DNA from: Streptomyces sp. HNM0574
Lineage (GTDB): Bacteria; Actinomycetota; Actinomycetes; Streptomycetales; Streptomycetaceae
Length of the DNA stretch: 64,000 nt
Direction of reading: 5' to 3'
Assembly (NCBI RefSeq): GCF_012726235.1
Contig: NZ_JAASAH010000017.1
Location: forward strand, 1-64,000
The position numbers and the translations under genes are program-made. A model generated the notes under the pieces. The model made no database searches and was not told the DNA's origin. It saw only the letters and a list, made by a program, of their open reading frames with translations. Positions 15,497-22,454 of the stretch are shown here, in pieces; the stretch's first letter is position 1; the number at the start of each line of letters is the position of its first letter.

Positions 15497-16482
15497 GCAC
15501 CTACGGCTCCTATCCCGCGGCACGCCCCCGGCGGCTGCGGACCACCCCGGCCATGCGCCGGATGGTCGCCGAGCACCGGGTGCACCCGTCCGACCTGATC
15601 CTGCCCGCCTTCGTGCGGGACGGCGTGGACGAGCCCGTCGCGATCTCGTCCATGCCGGGCGTCTACCAGCACACCCGTGACTCGCTGAAGAAGGCCGCGG
15701 CGGAGGCCGTCGAGGCCGGCGTCGGCGGGATCATGCTGTTCGGCGTGCCCAGGGACGAGGACAAGGACGCCGAGGGCACGCAGGGCACCGCGCCCGACGG
15801 CATCCTCCAGCGGGCGCTGCGCGACGTGCGCTCCGAGGTCGGTGACGATCTCGTCGTCATGTCCGACCTGTGCCTGGACGAGTTCACCGACCACGGGCAC
15901 TGCGGCGTGCTGGACTCCACCGGCCGGGTGGACAACGACCGGACGCTGGAGCGCTACGCCGAGATGGCGCTGGCGCAGGCCGACGCCGGGGCGCACGTGC
16001 TCGGCCCGAGCGGCATGATGGACGGCCAGATCGCCCGCGTCCGGCGGGAGTTGGAGGAGAACGGCCACGAGGACACCGCCGTCTTCGCCTACACCGCGAA
16101 GTACTCCTCGGCGTTCTTCGGGCCGTTCCGTGAGGCCGTCGGCTCGTCCCTCCAGGGCGACCGCAAGACGTACCAGCAGGACCCGGCCAACCTCCGCGAG
16201 TCCCTCCGCGAGCTCGCCCTCGACCTCGAAGAGGGCGCGGACATGGTCATGGTCAAGCCGGGCATGCCGTACCTCGACGTGCTGCGCGCCGTCTCCGAGG
16301 CCTCGGACGTGCCGGTCGGCGCGTACCAGGTCAGCGGCGAGTACGCGATGATCGAGGCCGCTGCCGAGAAGGGCTGGATCGACCGGGACGCGGCCGTGCT
16401 GGAGGCCCTCACCGGCTTCAAGCGCGCCGGCGCCGGCATGATCCTCACCTACTGGGCGGTCGAGGCGGCGCGCAAGCTCTGA
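15493..16482 (+). CDS. hemB: Delta-aminolevulinic acid dehydratase (porphobilinogen synthase)
   Basis: This 329-aa enzyme condenses two 5-aminolevulinate molecules to porphobilinogen. The two active-site lysines lie in AYTAKYSSAFFGPFR and MVMVKPGMPYLD. The metal loop reads DLCLDEFTDHGHCG: Cys127 and Cys137 are kept, but the middle Cys of the zinc type is Asp129, an intermediate between zinc- and magnesium-type enzymes. The GTG start overlaps the hemD stop (GTGA). It is the last gene of the operon; the following 800 bp carry no intact gene on this strand. Confidence 0.96.
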   Translation: MSTYGSYPAARPRRLRTTPAMRRMVAEHRVHPSDLILPAFVRDGVDEPVAISSMPGVYQHTRDSLKKAAAEAVEAGVGGIMLFGVPRDEDKDAEGTQGTAPDGILQRALRDVRSEVGDDLVVMSDLCLDEFTDHGHCGVLDSTGRVDNDRTLERYAEMALAQADAGAHVLGPSGMMDGQIARVRRELEENGHEDTAVFAYTAKYSSAFFGPFREAVGSSLQGDRKTYQQDPANLRESLRELALDLEEGADMVMVKPGMPYLDVLRAVSEASDVPVGAYQVSGEYAMIEAAAEKGWIDRDAAVLEALTGFKRAGAGMILTYWAVEAARKL

Positions 16483-16710
16483 GGCGTGGACGCGCACGAC
16501 GAGGACTGAGGAAGCGGTCCGGTGGCCTGTATGGCTGCCGGGCCGTTTCGCGTTCGGTGTGATCACGGTCTGTCCTCCTCTCCCGGGGTGTGGCAGGGCT
16601 TCGGCGCGGAGTGCGGGTGCCTCCGGCGCTGGCACCGGAGACCTCAGGGCGAGCTGAGTGCCGGTACGTTAACAGCGTCCCGCCGCCGCGCGACGACCGC
16701 CCACCAGACC

Positions 16711-16780
16711 TGTGGACAACCGGCCCGCTGTGGACACTCGCGTCACCCGGGGACGGGGCCGTGGACAATGGTGTGGACGG
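16711..16780 (+). other. Cluster of four DnaA-box-like 9-mers
   Basis: Four direct copies of a motif resembling the Streptomyces DnaA box (TTGTCCACA; shown here as its complement TGTGGACAA) lie in 70 bp: TGTGGACAA at 16711 (perfect), TGTGGACAC at 16729 (one mismatch), CGTGGACAA at 16760 (one mismatch) and TGTGGACGG at 16772 (two mismatches). They sit in the non-coding gap after hemB. Chance occurrence of such a cluster is low. A DnaA-binding cluster outside oriC is the likely reading. Confidence 0.7.
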
Positions 16781-16895
16781 AACTCCTGGCGCAGCGCCGT
16801 GAGTTGGCGCGTACGCGGTGGTGATCCGGGACGTGGACGGCGGCGCCGGCGGAGGGGTGGCGGGGCCGAACGGCGAGGGCAGGGGCCGCCTGTGG

Positions 16896-17125
16896 TCAGG
16901 TGCGCAGCAGGGCGTCCGTGTCCCACTCGACGTGGGCGCCGATGGATTCGGGGAGGGTTTCGCCGGGCTTGTGCACGGGGCGCGTCCGGTACTCGCTGTC
17001 CTGCGGGTCCGTCAGGACGACGACCTCGCGGTGACGGCGCTCGCGGATCGCGTACACGGGATGCCGGCGCGGGCGTAGAGGTCCGGCTTGCGGTGAACGG
17101 CGGTGTGCCGTGAGCCCGGCGTTGT
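16896..17125 (-). pseudogene. Remnant of a Uma2-family endonuclease-like gene, frameshifted
   Basis: On the minus strand the 3' end reads VYAIRERRHREVVVLTDPQ..EYRTRPVHKPGETLPESIGAHVEW to a TGA at 16896-16898. The segment just upstream, RKPDLYARAGIP, which normally runs straight into it in Uma2/DUF820 proteins, is in another frame: one G appears to be missing in CATCCCGTGTACG. The N-terminal two thirds of the usual ~190-residue protein are not found. It is therefore a decayed fragment; the upstream limit is approximate. Uma2-like genes are very numerous and mobile in Streptomyces. Confidence 0.6.
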
Positions 17126-17287
17126 GCCCTCGGCTCGACGGCCGAACGCGCTTGTTTGGAAGCCGGGTTGGCCCGTCCGCTCACGCCGTGGCGCGTGCCG
17201 ACGGTGTACGCGGGAGCGTCCGACGTTCGGGAAGCGATCGTCCTGGCTCAGGGGGTGAGGCAGGGGTGTCGGGCGGAACCGGTGGGC

Positions 17288-17749
17288 TCAGGACCGCCAC
17301 TCGCCCGCGCGCATGATCAGGCGGCCGGGGAGTTCGGGTTCCTCGTGCCAGGCCCTGACGGTTCGGGGGGTGATGCGGAGGTAGGTCCAGTCGGGGTCGT
17401 CGCGCGGGTCCCAGTCGAAGCGGGCGGCGAAGGCGTCGGCCGAGGCGGTGGGGAGCTCGGTGGCGTCGACCGTGCGGCCGGTGCCCTGGACGAGGACCAC
17501 GTCGCGGGTGTGGCCGAGGCTGAGGGTGACGGGGGCTTCGCCGTCGGCGAGGTTCCGTGCGGTGGGGGTGGTGCGGCGGGTGCACAGCAGGAACGTGCCG
17601 TTGTCCCAGAGGAACCAGAGGGGGACGAGGCAGGGGTGGCCGTCGCGGGAGGCGGTGGCGACCCAGGCGTCGGTCTCGTCGGTGAGCCTGCGGAGGGTGT
17701 CGCGGATGCGCTGCGGGCGGCTGCGGGGTTCGGGGGAGGGGGCGGTCAT
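17288..17749 (-). CDS. Pyridoxamine 5'-phosphate oxidase-fold (PPOX) FMN/F420-binding protein
   Basis: This 153-aa protein has the split-barrel pattern of the PPOX class: a short N-terminal helix, then AWVATASRDGHPCLVPLWFLWDNG, the cofactor-contacting LCTRRTTPTARNLADGEAPV and a C-terminal RITPRTVRAWHE. Actinobacterial members of this kind often bind FMN or coenzyme F420 and reduce small molecules or heme-derived compounds; which applies here cannot be decided. The ATG was chosen where the fold begins; no strong ribosome site is visible. It is a single gene on the minus strand next to a Uma2 remnant. Confidence 0.75.
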   Translation of the reverse strand: MTAPSPEPRSRPQRIRDTLRRLTDETDAWVATASRDGHPCLVPLWFLWDNGTFLLCTRRTTPTARNLADGEAPVTLSLGHTRDVVLVQGTGRTVDATELPTASADAFAARFDWDPRDDPDWTYLRITPRTVRAWHEEPELPGRLIMRAGEWRS

Positions 17750-18094
17750 GGGCAGCAAGCTATCCGCGCGGGGGCGCCCGGCGGATCGGGCCCGCGTCCC
17801 CCTTGAGGGCGGACCCGGGTCCTGGTCCGGGAGGGGGAGCGGTGCTCCGTCCCGGGTCGGAGGCGTGCGTCGGTCGTCAACGGGCGGTGGTCCGAGGGGG
17901 TTTGGCGAGTCGGCCCGGCTCGCGGCCGTTCGCGCAGGGTCGTCGTGGCGGCGGCTCGGCGGAGCCATTCGTATGAAGTGCGGGACGGCGGCTCTTCGCT
18001 CTCCGGCATCGGCCGCGGGGACCTCCTAGGTTGCCCGGTGTCCAGCCCCGGCGCGCCTGGTGCCGGGGCCCTCGTCCGCCGAAGGGAACGTGAC
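17750..18094. other. Intergenic region, no gene seen
   Basis: This 345-bp gap between the divergent PPOX gene and the small membrane protein gene contains only ORFs with poor codon bias. It should hold promoters for both. A sequence TCCTAGGTTGCCCGG near 18025-18040 could include the -10 of the plus-strand gene, but I cannot define a promoter with confidence. Confidence 0.4.
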
Positions 18095-18406
18095 ATGCGT
18101 CAGATGCCCTCGTCCGAGATGGTCGACATGATCGCGTTCCTCGCCGTCCTGTTGATCTTCTTCAGCATCGATGTGCGCTCGCGGGAGTCGCCGGACTCCG
18201 GACGGTGGCACACGTACCTCTTCGAATGGGCCTCCCGGATCGGCGGCGTCACCACCGCCCTGGCCCTGGCGCTGGGCTGGGTGGACCTCTTCCTGCCGGA
18301 CGAGGACAGCCCGATCCACGTGGCGTTCGTGGCCGCTCCCGGGACGGTCGCGGTGCTGTGCGCCATCGTGCTGGGGCTGGAGATGCTGTGGCAGCGGAAG
18401 CGGTGA
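18095..18406 (+). CDS. Small integral membrane protein, function unknown
   Basis: A 103-aa hydrophobic protein with about three membrane helices: MVDMIAFLAVLLIFFSIDV near the N-terminus, GGVTTALALALGWVDLFL in the middle, and FVAAPGTVAVLCAIVLGLEML near the C-terminus, which ends in a basic WQRKR. The ATG at 18095 has GAAGGGAA upstream at suitable spacing; the longer in-frame ORF upstream has no membrane or conserved character. I do not recognise the family. It converges with the alpha/beta hydrolase gene, 17 bp away, without a clear terminator. Confidence 0.7.
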   Translation: MRQMPSSEMVDMIAFLAVLLIFFSIDVRSRESPDSGRWHTYLFEWASRIGGVTTALALALGWVDLFLPDEDSPIHVAFVAAPGTVAVLCAIVLGLEMLWQRKR

Positions 18407-18423
18407 GGCACGCGCGTCCTGGC

Positions 18424-19245
18424 TCAGCCCTGGGCGGCGAGGCGGTGGCCCTCGCCGGCGGCGGCCCGGAGGAGGGTGCGGGTCAGGGCCTCGGGGGTGG
18501 AGAGCATCGGCCAGTGGCCGGTGGGGAGTTCGAAGAAGGTCCAGCGGGGGTCGGCGAGTTGGCGGAAGCGTGGGGCGCCGGAGGCCACCAGCTTTTCGAC
18601 GAGGGCGATGTCCGTCGTCCCGTTGACGGTGCAGAAGATGCCGGAGGCGGGGATTCCGTCGGCGGCGCCGGTGAGGCGGAGCGGCTGGGTGAGGGTGCGG
18701 AGGGGCTGGGGCGCGGCGAGGCGGGCCAGCCGGGTCACGTCCGCCGGGGAGACGCCGTGCACGTTGCTCAGGCGTTCCCACTCCTCGCGGGTGGGCGCCG
18801 GGACGCGCCAGCCGTCCTCGGCCCGGTCGGCCTGGCCGAGGATGCGCTCGCGCACGGCCTCCTCGGCCATTTCGGCGCGGACGAGGTCGTGCACGGAGAG
18901 GCCGTTCCCGGGGAGGGGCGCGTCGGCGTAGACGATGCGGGAGACCCGCTCGGGGCGCCGGTCGGCCGCGCCGAGTACGGGGTGGCTGCCGTAGCAGTGG
19001 CCGACGAGTACGACGTCCCGCGGCGAACCGGGGCCTGCCGGTGCCTCGATGTGGTCGATGATCTGCACCAGGTCCTCGATGTGCGTCGCCAAGTCGGTTT
19101 CCGGGCCCGCGAGATGGCGCCGGTCGCCCATTCCGGTGAGCGTCGCCGGGTACGCCTCGGCGCCGGACTCCCGCAGCAGGCGGGCGACGTCCCGCCACAC
19201 CCAGTCGCCGGTGTGGCCGCCTGCTGCCAGTACGAATGCGGTCAT
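18424..19245 (-). CDS. Alpha/beta hydrolase
   Basis: This 273-aa alpha/beta-hydrolase opens with FVLAAGGHTGDWVWRDVARLL (oxyanion-hole strand) and carries the nucleophile elbow as GHCYGS, so the nucleophile position reads Cys (G-H-C-Y-G) rather than the common Ser. A late His in LPTGHWPML completes the triad, with an Asp upstream. Related plant esterase/hydroxynitrile-lyase-like proteins (MES/HNL group) share the opening motif. The substrate is unknown. Its promoter appears to be a MerR-type one shared with the divergent regulator gene, so induction by a small molecule is likely. A neighbouring-gene role in detoxification is inference. Confidence 0.82.
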   Translation of the reverse strand: MTAFVLAAGGHTGDWVWRDVARLLRESGAEAYPATLTGMGDRRHLAGPETDLATHIEDLVQIIDHIEAPAGPGSPRDVVLVGHCYGSHPVLGAADRRPERVSRIVYADAPLPGNGLSVHDLVRAEMAEEAVRERILGQADRAEDGWRVPAPTREEWERLSNVHGVSPADVTRLARLAAPQPLRTLTQPLRLTGAADGIPASGIFCTVNGTTDIALVEKLVASGAPRFRQLADPRWTFFELPTGHWPMLSTPEALTRTLLRAAAGEGHRLAAQG

Positions 19246-19322
19246 CGTCGTCTCCGTCCCTCGTGCGAACCGTGGTCGGGCGCGGGCGGCTTTCCCCTGC
19301 GAGGCCGCCCGCGCCCGCCGGT

Positions 19323-19353
19323 ACCGTAGGAACTCCCCCTGAGGGAGGTTCAA
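19323..19353 (-). promoter_or_regulatory. MerR-type promoter (19-bp spacer) for the hydrolase gene
   Basis: Reading the minus strand, TTGAAC (-35) and TACGGT (-10) are separated by exactly 19 bp instead of the usual 17-18. The spacer holds an imperfect dyad, GAAC..CCC and its mirror, at 19330-19351. This is the hallmark arrangement recognised by MerR-family activators, and a MerR gene starts 4 bp beyond on the other strand. The dyad also overlaps the MerR gene's GGAGG ribosome site, so binding could autoregulate it. Confidence 0.8.
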
Positions 19354-19356
19354 GAC

Positions 19357-20328
19357 GTGTGTGAGGCGACACCAGCCGCCGGGCCCGGAGCGCCGGACGA
19401 CGGCACGTGGAGCATCGGTGAGGTGGCCCGGCGGGCCGGCGTGACAGTCAAGACCGTGCGCTTCTACTCGGACCGCGGACTGCTGCCCGAGGCCGGGCGG
19501 AGCACCGGCGGGCACCGCCGGTACGGGCCCGAGGCGCTGGAACGGCTGCGCCGCATCCGCTCCCTGCGGACCCTGGACCTACCGGTTCCGCAGGTGGCAC
19601 GGGCCCTCGATGAGGAAGCGGCGCTGGACGAGGCCATCGAGGGCCGGCTGCGCGAGCTGAACGGCCAACTGGCCGCGCTGCGCTGGCGGGAGGCGGCGCT
19701 CCACCTGCTGCGGGACGGGACGGTGGAGGAACGCGCGGAACGGCTGGCGCTGATCGGCGCCATGGGCACCCCGCCGACGACGGACGCGATGGCCTACTTC
19801 TGGCGCTGCGCGCTCCCCGTCCGGCTGCCCCGGCGGATCGTCACGCCCATCCTGGAAGCCGCCGTTCCGCAACTGCCCGCCGATCCCGGGCCCGAGCAGG
19901 TGCTGACCTTCGCTCGGCTGCACGCCGTCGTCACCGACCGCGCCGTGTGCACCGAGCACACCCGGTCCGTCTCGCGGCAGCCCGCGGGGACGGGTACCCG
20001 CCCCGAGCCGCTGTTCGAGGGGCTGCTCCAGGCGTACGCGCTGGCCGAGCCGGACCTCCGCGCCGGACGGGCCCCGCGCGCGGGCGAGGCGCTGGACTGC
20101 TTCGTCGCCGCGTACGCGCGGGCGCGCGGCACCCAGGACACCCCCGAGTTCCGCCACCGGCTCGGTGAACTGCTGCGGTGGGCCACCGTCCCGGCGATGG
20201 AGCGCTACTGGGAGCTCTTCGGCGAACTGGCTCCGGGGAGCGGGGAGTTGGAGCCGACGTACGGCGCCGCGCAGGAGTGGCTGCGGGGCGCGCTGGACGC
20301 GGCCTGCGCGGACGGGGTCACCGGCTAG
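19357..20328 (+). CDS. MerR-family transcriptional regulator
   Basis: This 323-aa regulator has the MerR DNA-binding domain at about 18-85: WSIGEVARRAGVTVKTVRFYSDRGLLPEAG followed by GGHRRYGPEALERLRRI. A dimerisation helix follows (about 90-130). The long C-terminal part (130-323) is unlike short metal sensors and may be a ligand-binding module; no Cys cluster typical of metal or redox sensing is visible. The GTG start has GGAGG at 8-bp spacing. It faces the alpha/beta hydrolase gene across a 111-bp region that contains a MerR-type promoter, so activation of the hydrolase is the probable role. It converges on argS with a GC hairpin between them. Confidence 0.88.
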   Translation: MCEATPAAGPGAPDDGTWSIGEVARRAGVTVKTVRFYSDRGLLPEAGRSTGGHRRYGPEALERLRRIRSLRTLDLPVPQVARALDEEAALDEAIEGRLRELNGQLAALRWREAALHLLRDGTVEERAERLALIGAMGTPPTTDAMAYFWRCALPVRLPRRIVTPILEAAVPQLPADPGPEQVLTFARLHAVVTDRAVCTEHTRSVSRQPAGTGTRPEPLFEGLLQAYALAEPDLRAGRAPRAGEALDCFVAAYARARGTQDTPEFRHRLGELLRWATVPAMERYWELFGELAPGSGELEPTYGAAQEWLRGALDAACADGVTG

Positions 20329-20347
20329 GGGCGCTGCCCCCGGGGCG

Positions 20348-20371
20348 CCCGCGCCCCGTGCGGGGCGCGGG
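20348..20371. terminator. Bidirectional hairpin between MerR gene and argS
   Basis: CCCGCGCCCCG and CGGGGCGCGGG are perfect 11-nt arms separated by 2 nt; folding would leave a loop of 4 or more with about 10 pairs. It lies in the 54-bp gap between convergent genes. Confidence 0.75.
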
Positions 20372-20382
20372 GGCTGCCGTGA

Positions 20383-22179
20383 TCAGAGGCGGTCCGGGGT
20401 GCGGATGCCGAGGAGGGTCATGCCCTCGCGGAGGGTGCGGGCGGTGAGCTCGCAGAGGAACAGGCGGTTCTCCACCAGCTCGCGCGAGGGCGCCGTCAGC
20501 ACCGGGCAGTGCTCGTAGAACGGGCTGAAGAGGGAGGCCAGTTCGTAGAGGTACGCGGCGAGGCGGTGCGGCTCGTACAGCTCGGCGGCCGTGGCGAGGA
20601 CGTCGCCGAAGCCGTCGAGGTGCAGGGCCAGCGCCCGCTCCTGCGGGGTGAGTTCGACCTCGGGGTGCGCCACGGCGGGCGGCGCGTCCGGGCCGGCCTT
20701 GCGGAAGATGGACTGGATACGGGCGTACGCGTACTGGAGATAGACGCTGGTGTCGCCCTGGAGGGAGACCATGCGGTCCAGGTCGAACACGTAGTCGCGG
20801 GACATGGAGTTGGACAGGTCCGCGTACTTGACCGCGCCGATGCCGACCTGCTGGGCCCGCTCCTGGATCTCCTCCTCGGACAGGCCCAGGCCGCCGGCCT
20901 CGGCCTTCTCCCGCACCACGACCGCGGCACGCTCGACGGCCTCGTTCAGCAGGTCGACCAGGCGCACCGTCTCGCCCTCACGGGTCTTGAACGGCTTGCC
21001 GTCGGCGCCGAGGACCGTGCCGAAGGCAAGCTGCTTGGCCGCGCCCTCGGGCAGCCAGCCGGCGCGCTGCGCCGTCTCGAAGACCATCCGGAAGTGCAGT
21101 GCCTGCCGGGCGTCGACGACGTACAGCAGCTTGTCGGCGTGGAGATTGCCGATCCGGTCGCGGATGGCGGCGAGGTCGGTGGCGGCGTACCCGAAGCCGC
21201 CGTTGGACTTCTGCACGATCAGCGGGGTGGGCTTGCCGTCCTGGCCCTTGACGTCCTCGAAGAAGACGCAGAGCGCGCCCTCGGAACGGACGGCGACGCC
21301 CGACTCCTCCAGGTCCTTCACGACGTCCTGGAGGGCGTCGTTGTAGGCGCTCTCGCCGACGATGTCCTTGTCCAGGACCTCGACGTCGAGCTGCTCGTAG
21401 ACGGCCTGGAAGTACGTCTTCGACTCGTCGACGATCTTGTGCCAGAGGTTCAGCGTCTCCTCGTCGCCGCTCTGCAGGGCGACGACGCGGTCCCGGGCGC
21501 GCGCCTTGAACTCCTCGTCGGAGTCGAAGACGGCGCGGGACGCCTTGTACAGCCGGTTGAGCCGGGCCATGGCGGCCTCGCCGGAATCCCCGGACCCGCT
21601 CCGGGCCGCGTCCGACTCGTGGTCCAGCTCGTGCGGGTGCTCGATCAGGTACTGGATGAGCATGCCGAACTGGGTGCCCCAGTCGCCGATGTGGTGCCGG
21701 CGCACGACCGTCTCGCCGCGGTGCTCCAGGATGCGCATGATCGCGTCACCGATGACCGTGGACCGCAGGTGGCCGACGTGCATCTCCTTGGCCACGTTGG
21801 GCTGCGAGTAGTCCAGGACGCTGGTGCCCGGGTTCTCCGCGAACGGGACGCCGAGGCGGCCCGACTCGTCGGACGCGCGCGCCGCGAGGGTGCGCAGGAT
21901 GGCGGCGTCGGCGACGTCGATGTTGAGGAAGCCGGGGCCCGAGACCTCGACCTTGGCGATCTCGTCGTTCTCCGGGAGGGCGGCGACGACGGCGTCGGCC
22001 AGCTCACGCGGATTGCCCTTGAGCTTCTTGGCGAGCGCCAGCATGCCGTTGGCCTGGAAATCCGCCCTGTCGCTTCCTCGCAGCAAGGGGTCCGCGCCGG
22101 ACGCTTCCGGCCGGGCTGCGGCGAGGGCGTCGGAGAGGCGCTGGTGGACCGTTGCGGAAAGGGAGGGGACCGAGGCCAT
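20383..22179 (-). CDS. argS: Arginyl-tRNA synthetase
   Basis: This 598-aa class I synthetase charges tRNA-Arg. It shows the ArgRS-specific N-terminal additional domain (about 1-110, ending GPGFLNIDV), the HIGH equivalent in YSQPNVAKEMHVGHLRSTVIGD, the KMSKS-region variant FGTVLGADGKPFKTREGETV, and the anticodon-binding end with YAYARIQSIFRK and a C-terminal LLGIRTPDRL. Length is normal. It diverges from lysS across 275 bp. Because ArgRS is essential, one copy here fits the chromosome core. Confidence 0.97.
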   Translation of the reverse strand: MASVPSLSATVHQRLSDALAAARPEASGADPLLRGSDRADFQANGMLALAKKLKGNPRELADAVVAALPENDEIAKVEVSGPGFLNIDVADAAILRTLAARASDESGRLGVPFAENPGTSVLDYSQPNVAKEMHVGHLRSTVIGDAIMRILEHRGETVVRRHHIGDWGTQFGMLIQYLIEHPHELDHESDAARSGSGDSGEAAMARLNRLYKASRAVFDSDEEFKARARDRVVALQSGDEETLNLWHKIVDESKTYFQAVYEQLDVEVLDKDIVGESAYNDALQDVVKDLEESGVAVRSEGALCVFFEDVKGQDGKPTPLIVQKSNGGFGYAATDLAAIRDRIGNLHADKLLYVVDARQALHFRMVFETAQRAGWLPEGAAKQLAFGTVLGADGKPFKTREGETVRLVDLLNEAVERAAVVVREKAEAGGLGLSEEEIQERAQQVGIGAVKYADLSNSMSRDYVFDLDRMVSLQGDTSVYLQYAYARIQSIFRKAGPDAPPAVAHPEVELTPQERALALHLDGFGDVLATAAELYEPHRLAAYLYELASLFSPFYEHCPVLTAPSRELVENRLFLCELTARTLREGMTLLGIRTPDRL

Positions 22180-22454
22180 GGGTGAGCTAACCGTTCCGTC
22201 GGGGTGGTCTGGGTGTCACGAGCCGTCTCGGTGCGGCCGCCGTCCTGTGTCTCGCATCCGAGCCGTTCAGGAGCCGTGCCGCAGCAGACGTTCCGCAAGT
22301 ATCCCACGGTGCGCTCGACGGCCTGCCACCGCTTTTCCACAGGTAACGGGGACCGGTACGACCGGTGGCAACACCCTGTGGACGGGTGGGGGAAACGGCT
22401 CAGGACCGGGTGGGAGAATGGGCGCAGCAAGGCTAGGAGCATCGAGAGAAGGAA
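22180..22454. promoter_or_regulatory. Divergent promoter region argS-lysS with two DnaA-box-like sites
   Basis: No ORF fits this 275-bp gap. It contains TTTTCCACA at 22333-22341 (one mismatch to TTGTCCACA) and TGTGGACGG at 22377-22385 (two mismatches on the complement), about 36 bp apart in opposite orientation. Whether they bind DnaA is unknown. Promoters for both synthetase genes must lie here. Confidence 0.45.

Noticed and set aside
16490..16570. Terminator after hemB
   Set aside because: CGGTCCGG and CCGGGCCG around 16515-16553 pair imperfectly; too weak to list.
11733..16635. Long antisense ORFs across the hem operon (up to 922 codons)
   Set aside because: They run opposite clearly identified hemA, hemC, hemD and hemB and show only GC-skew-driven composition.
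16818..17078. An 86-codon plus-strand ORF after hemB
   Set aside because: Composition is not gene-like and it lies opposite the better-supported Uma2 remnant on the minus strand.
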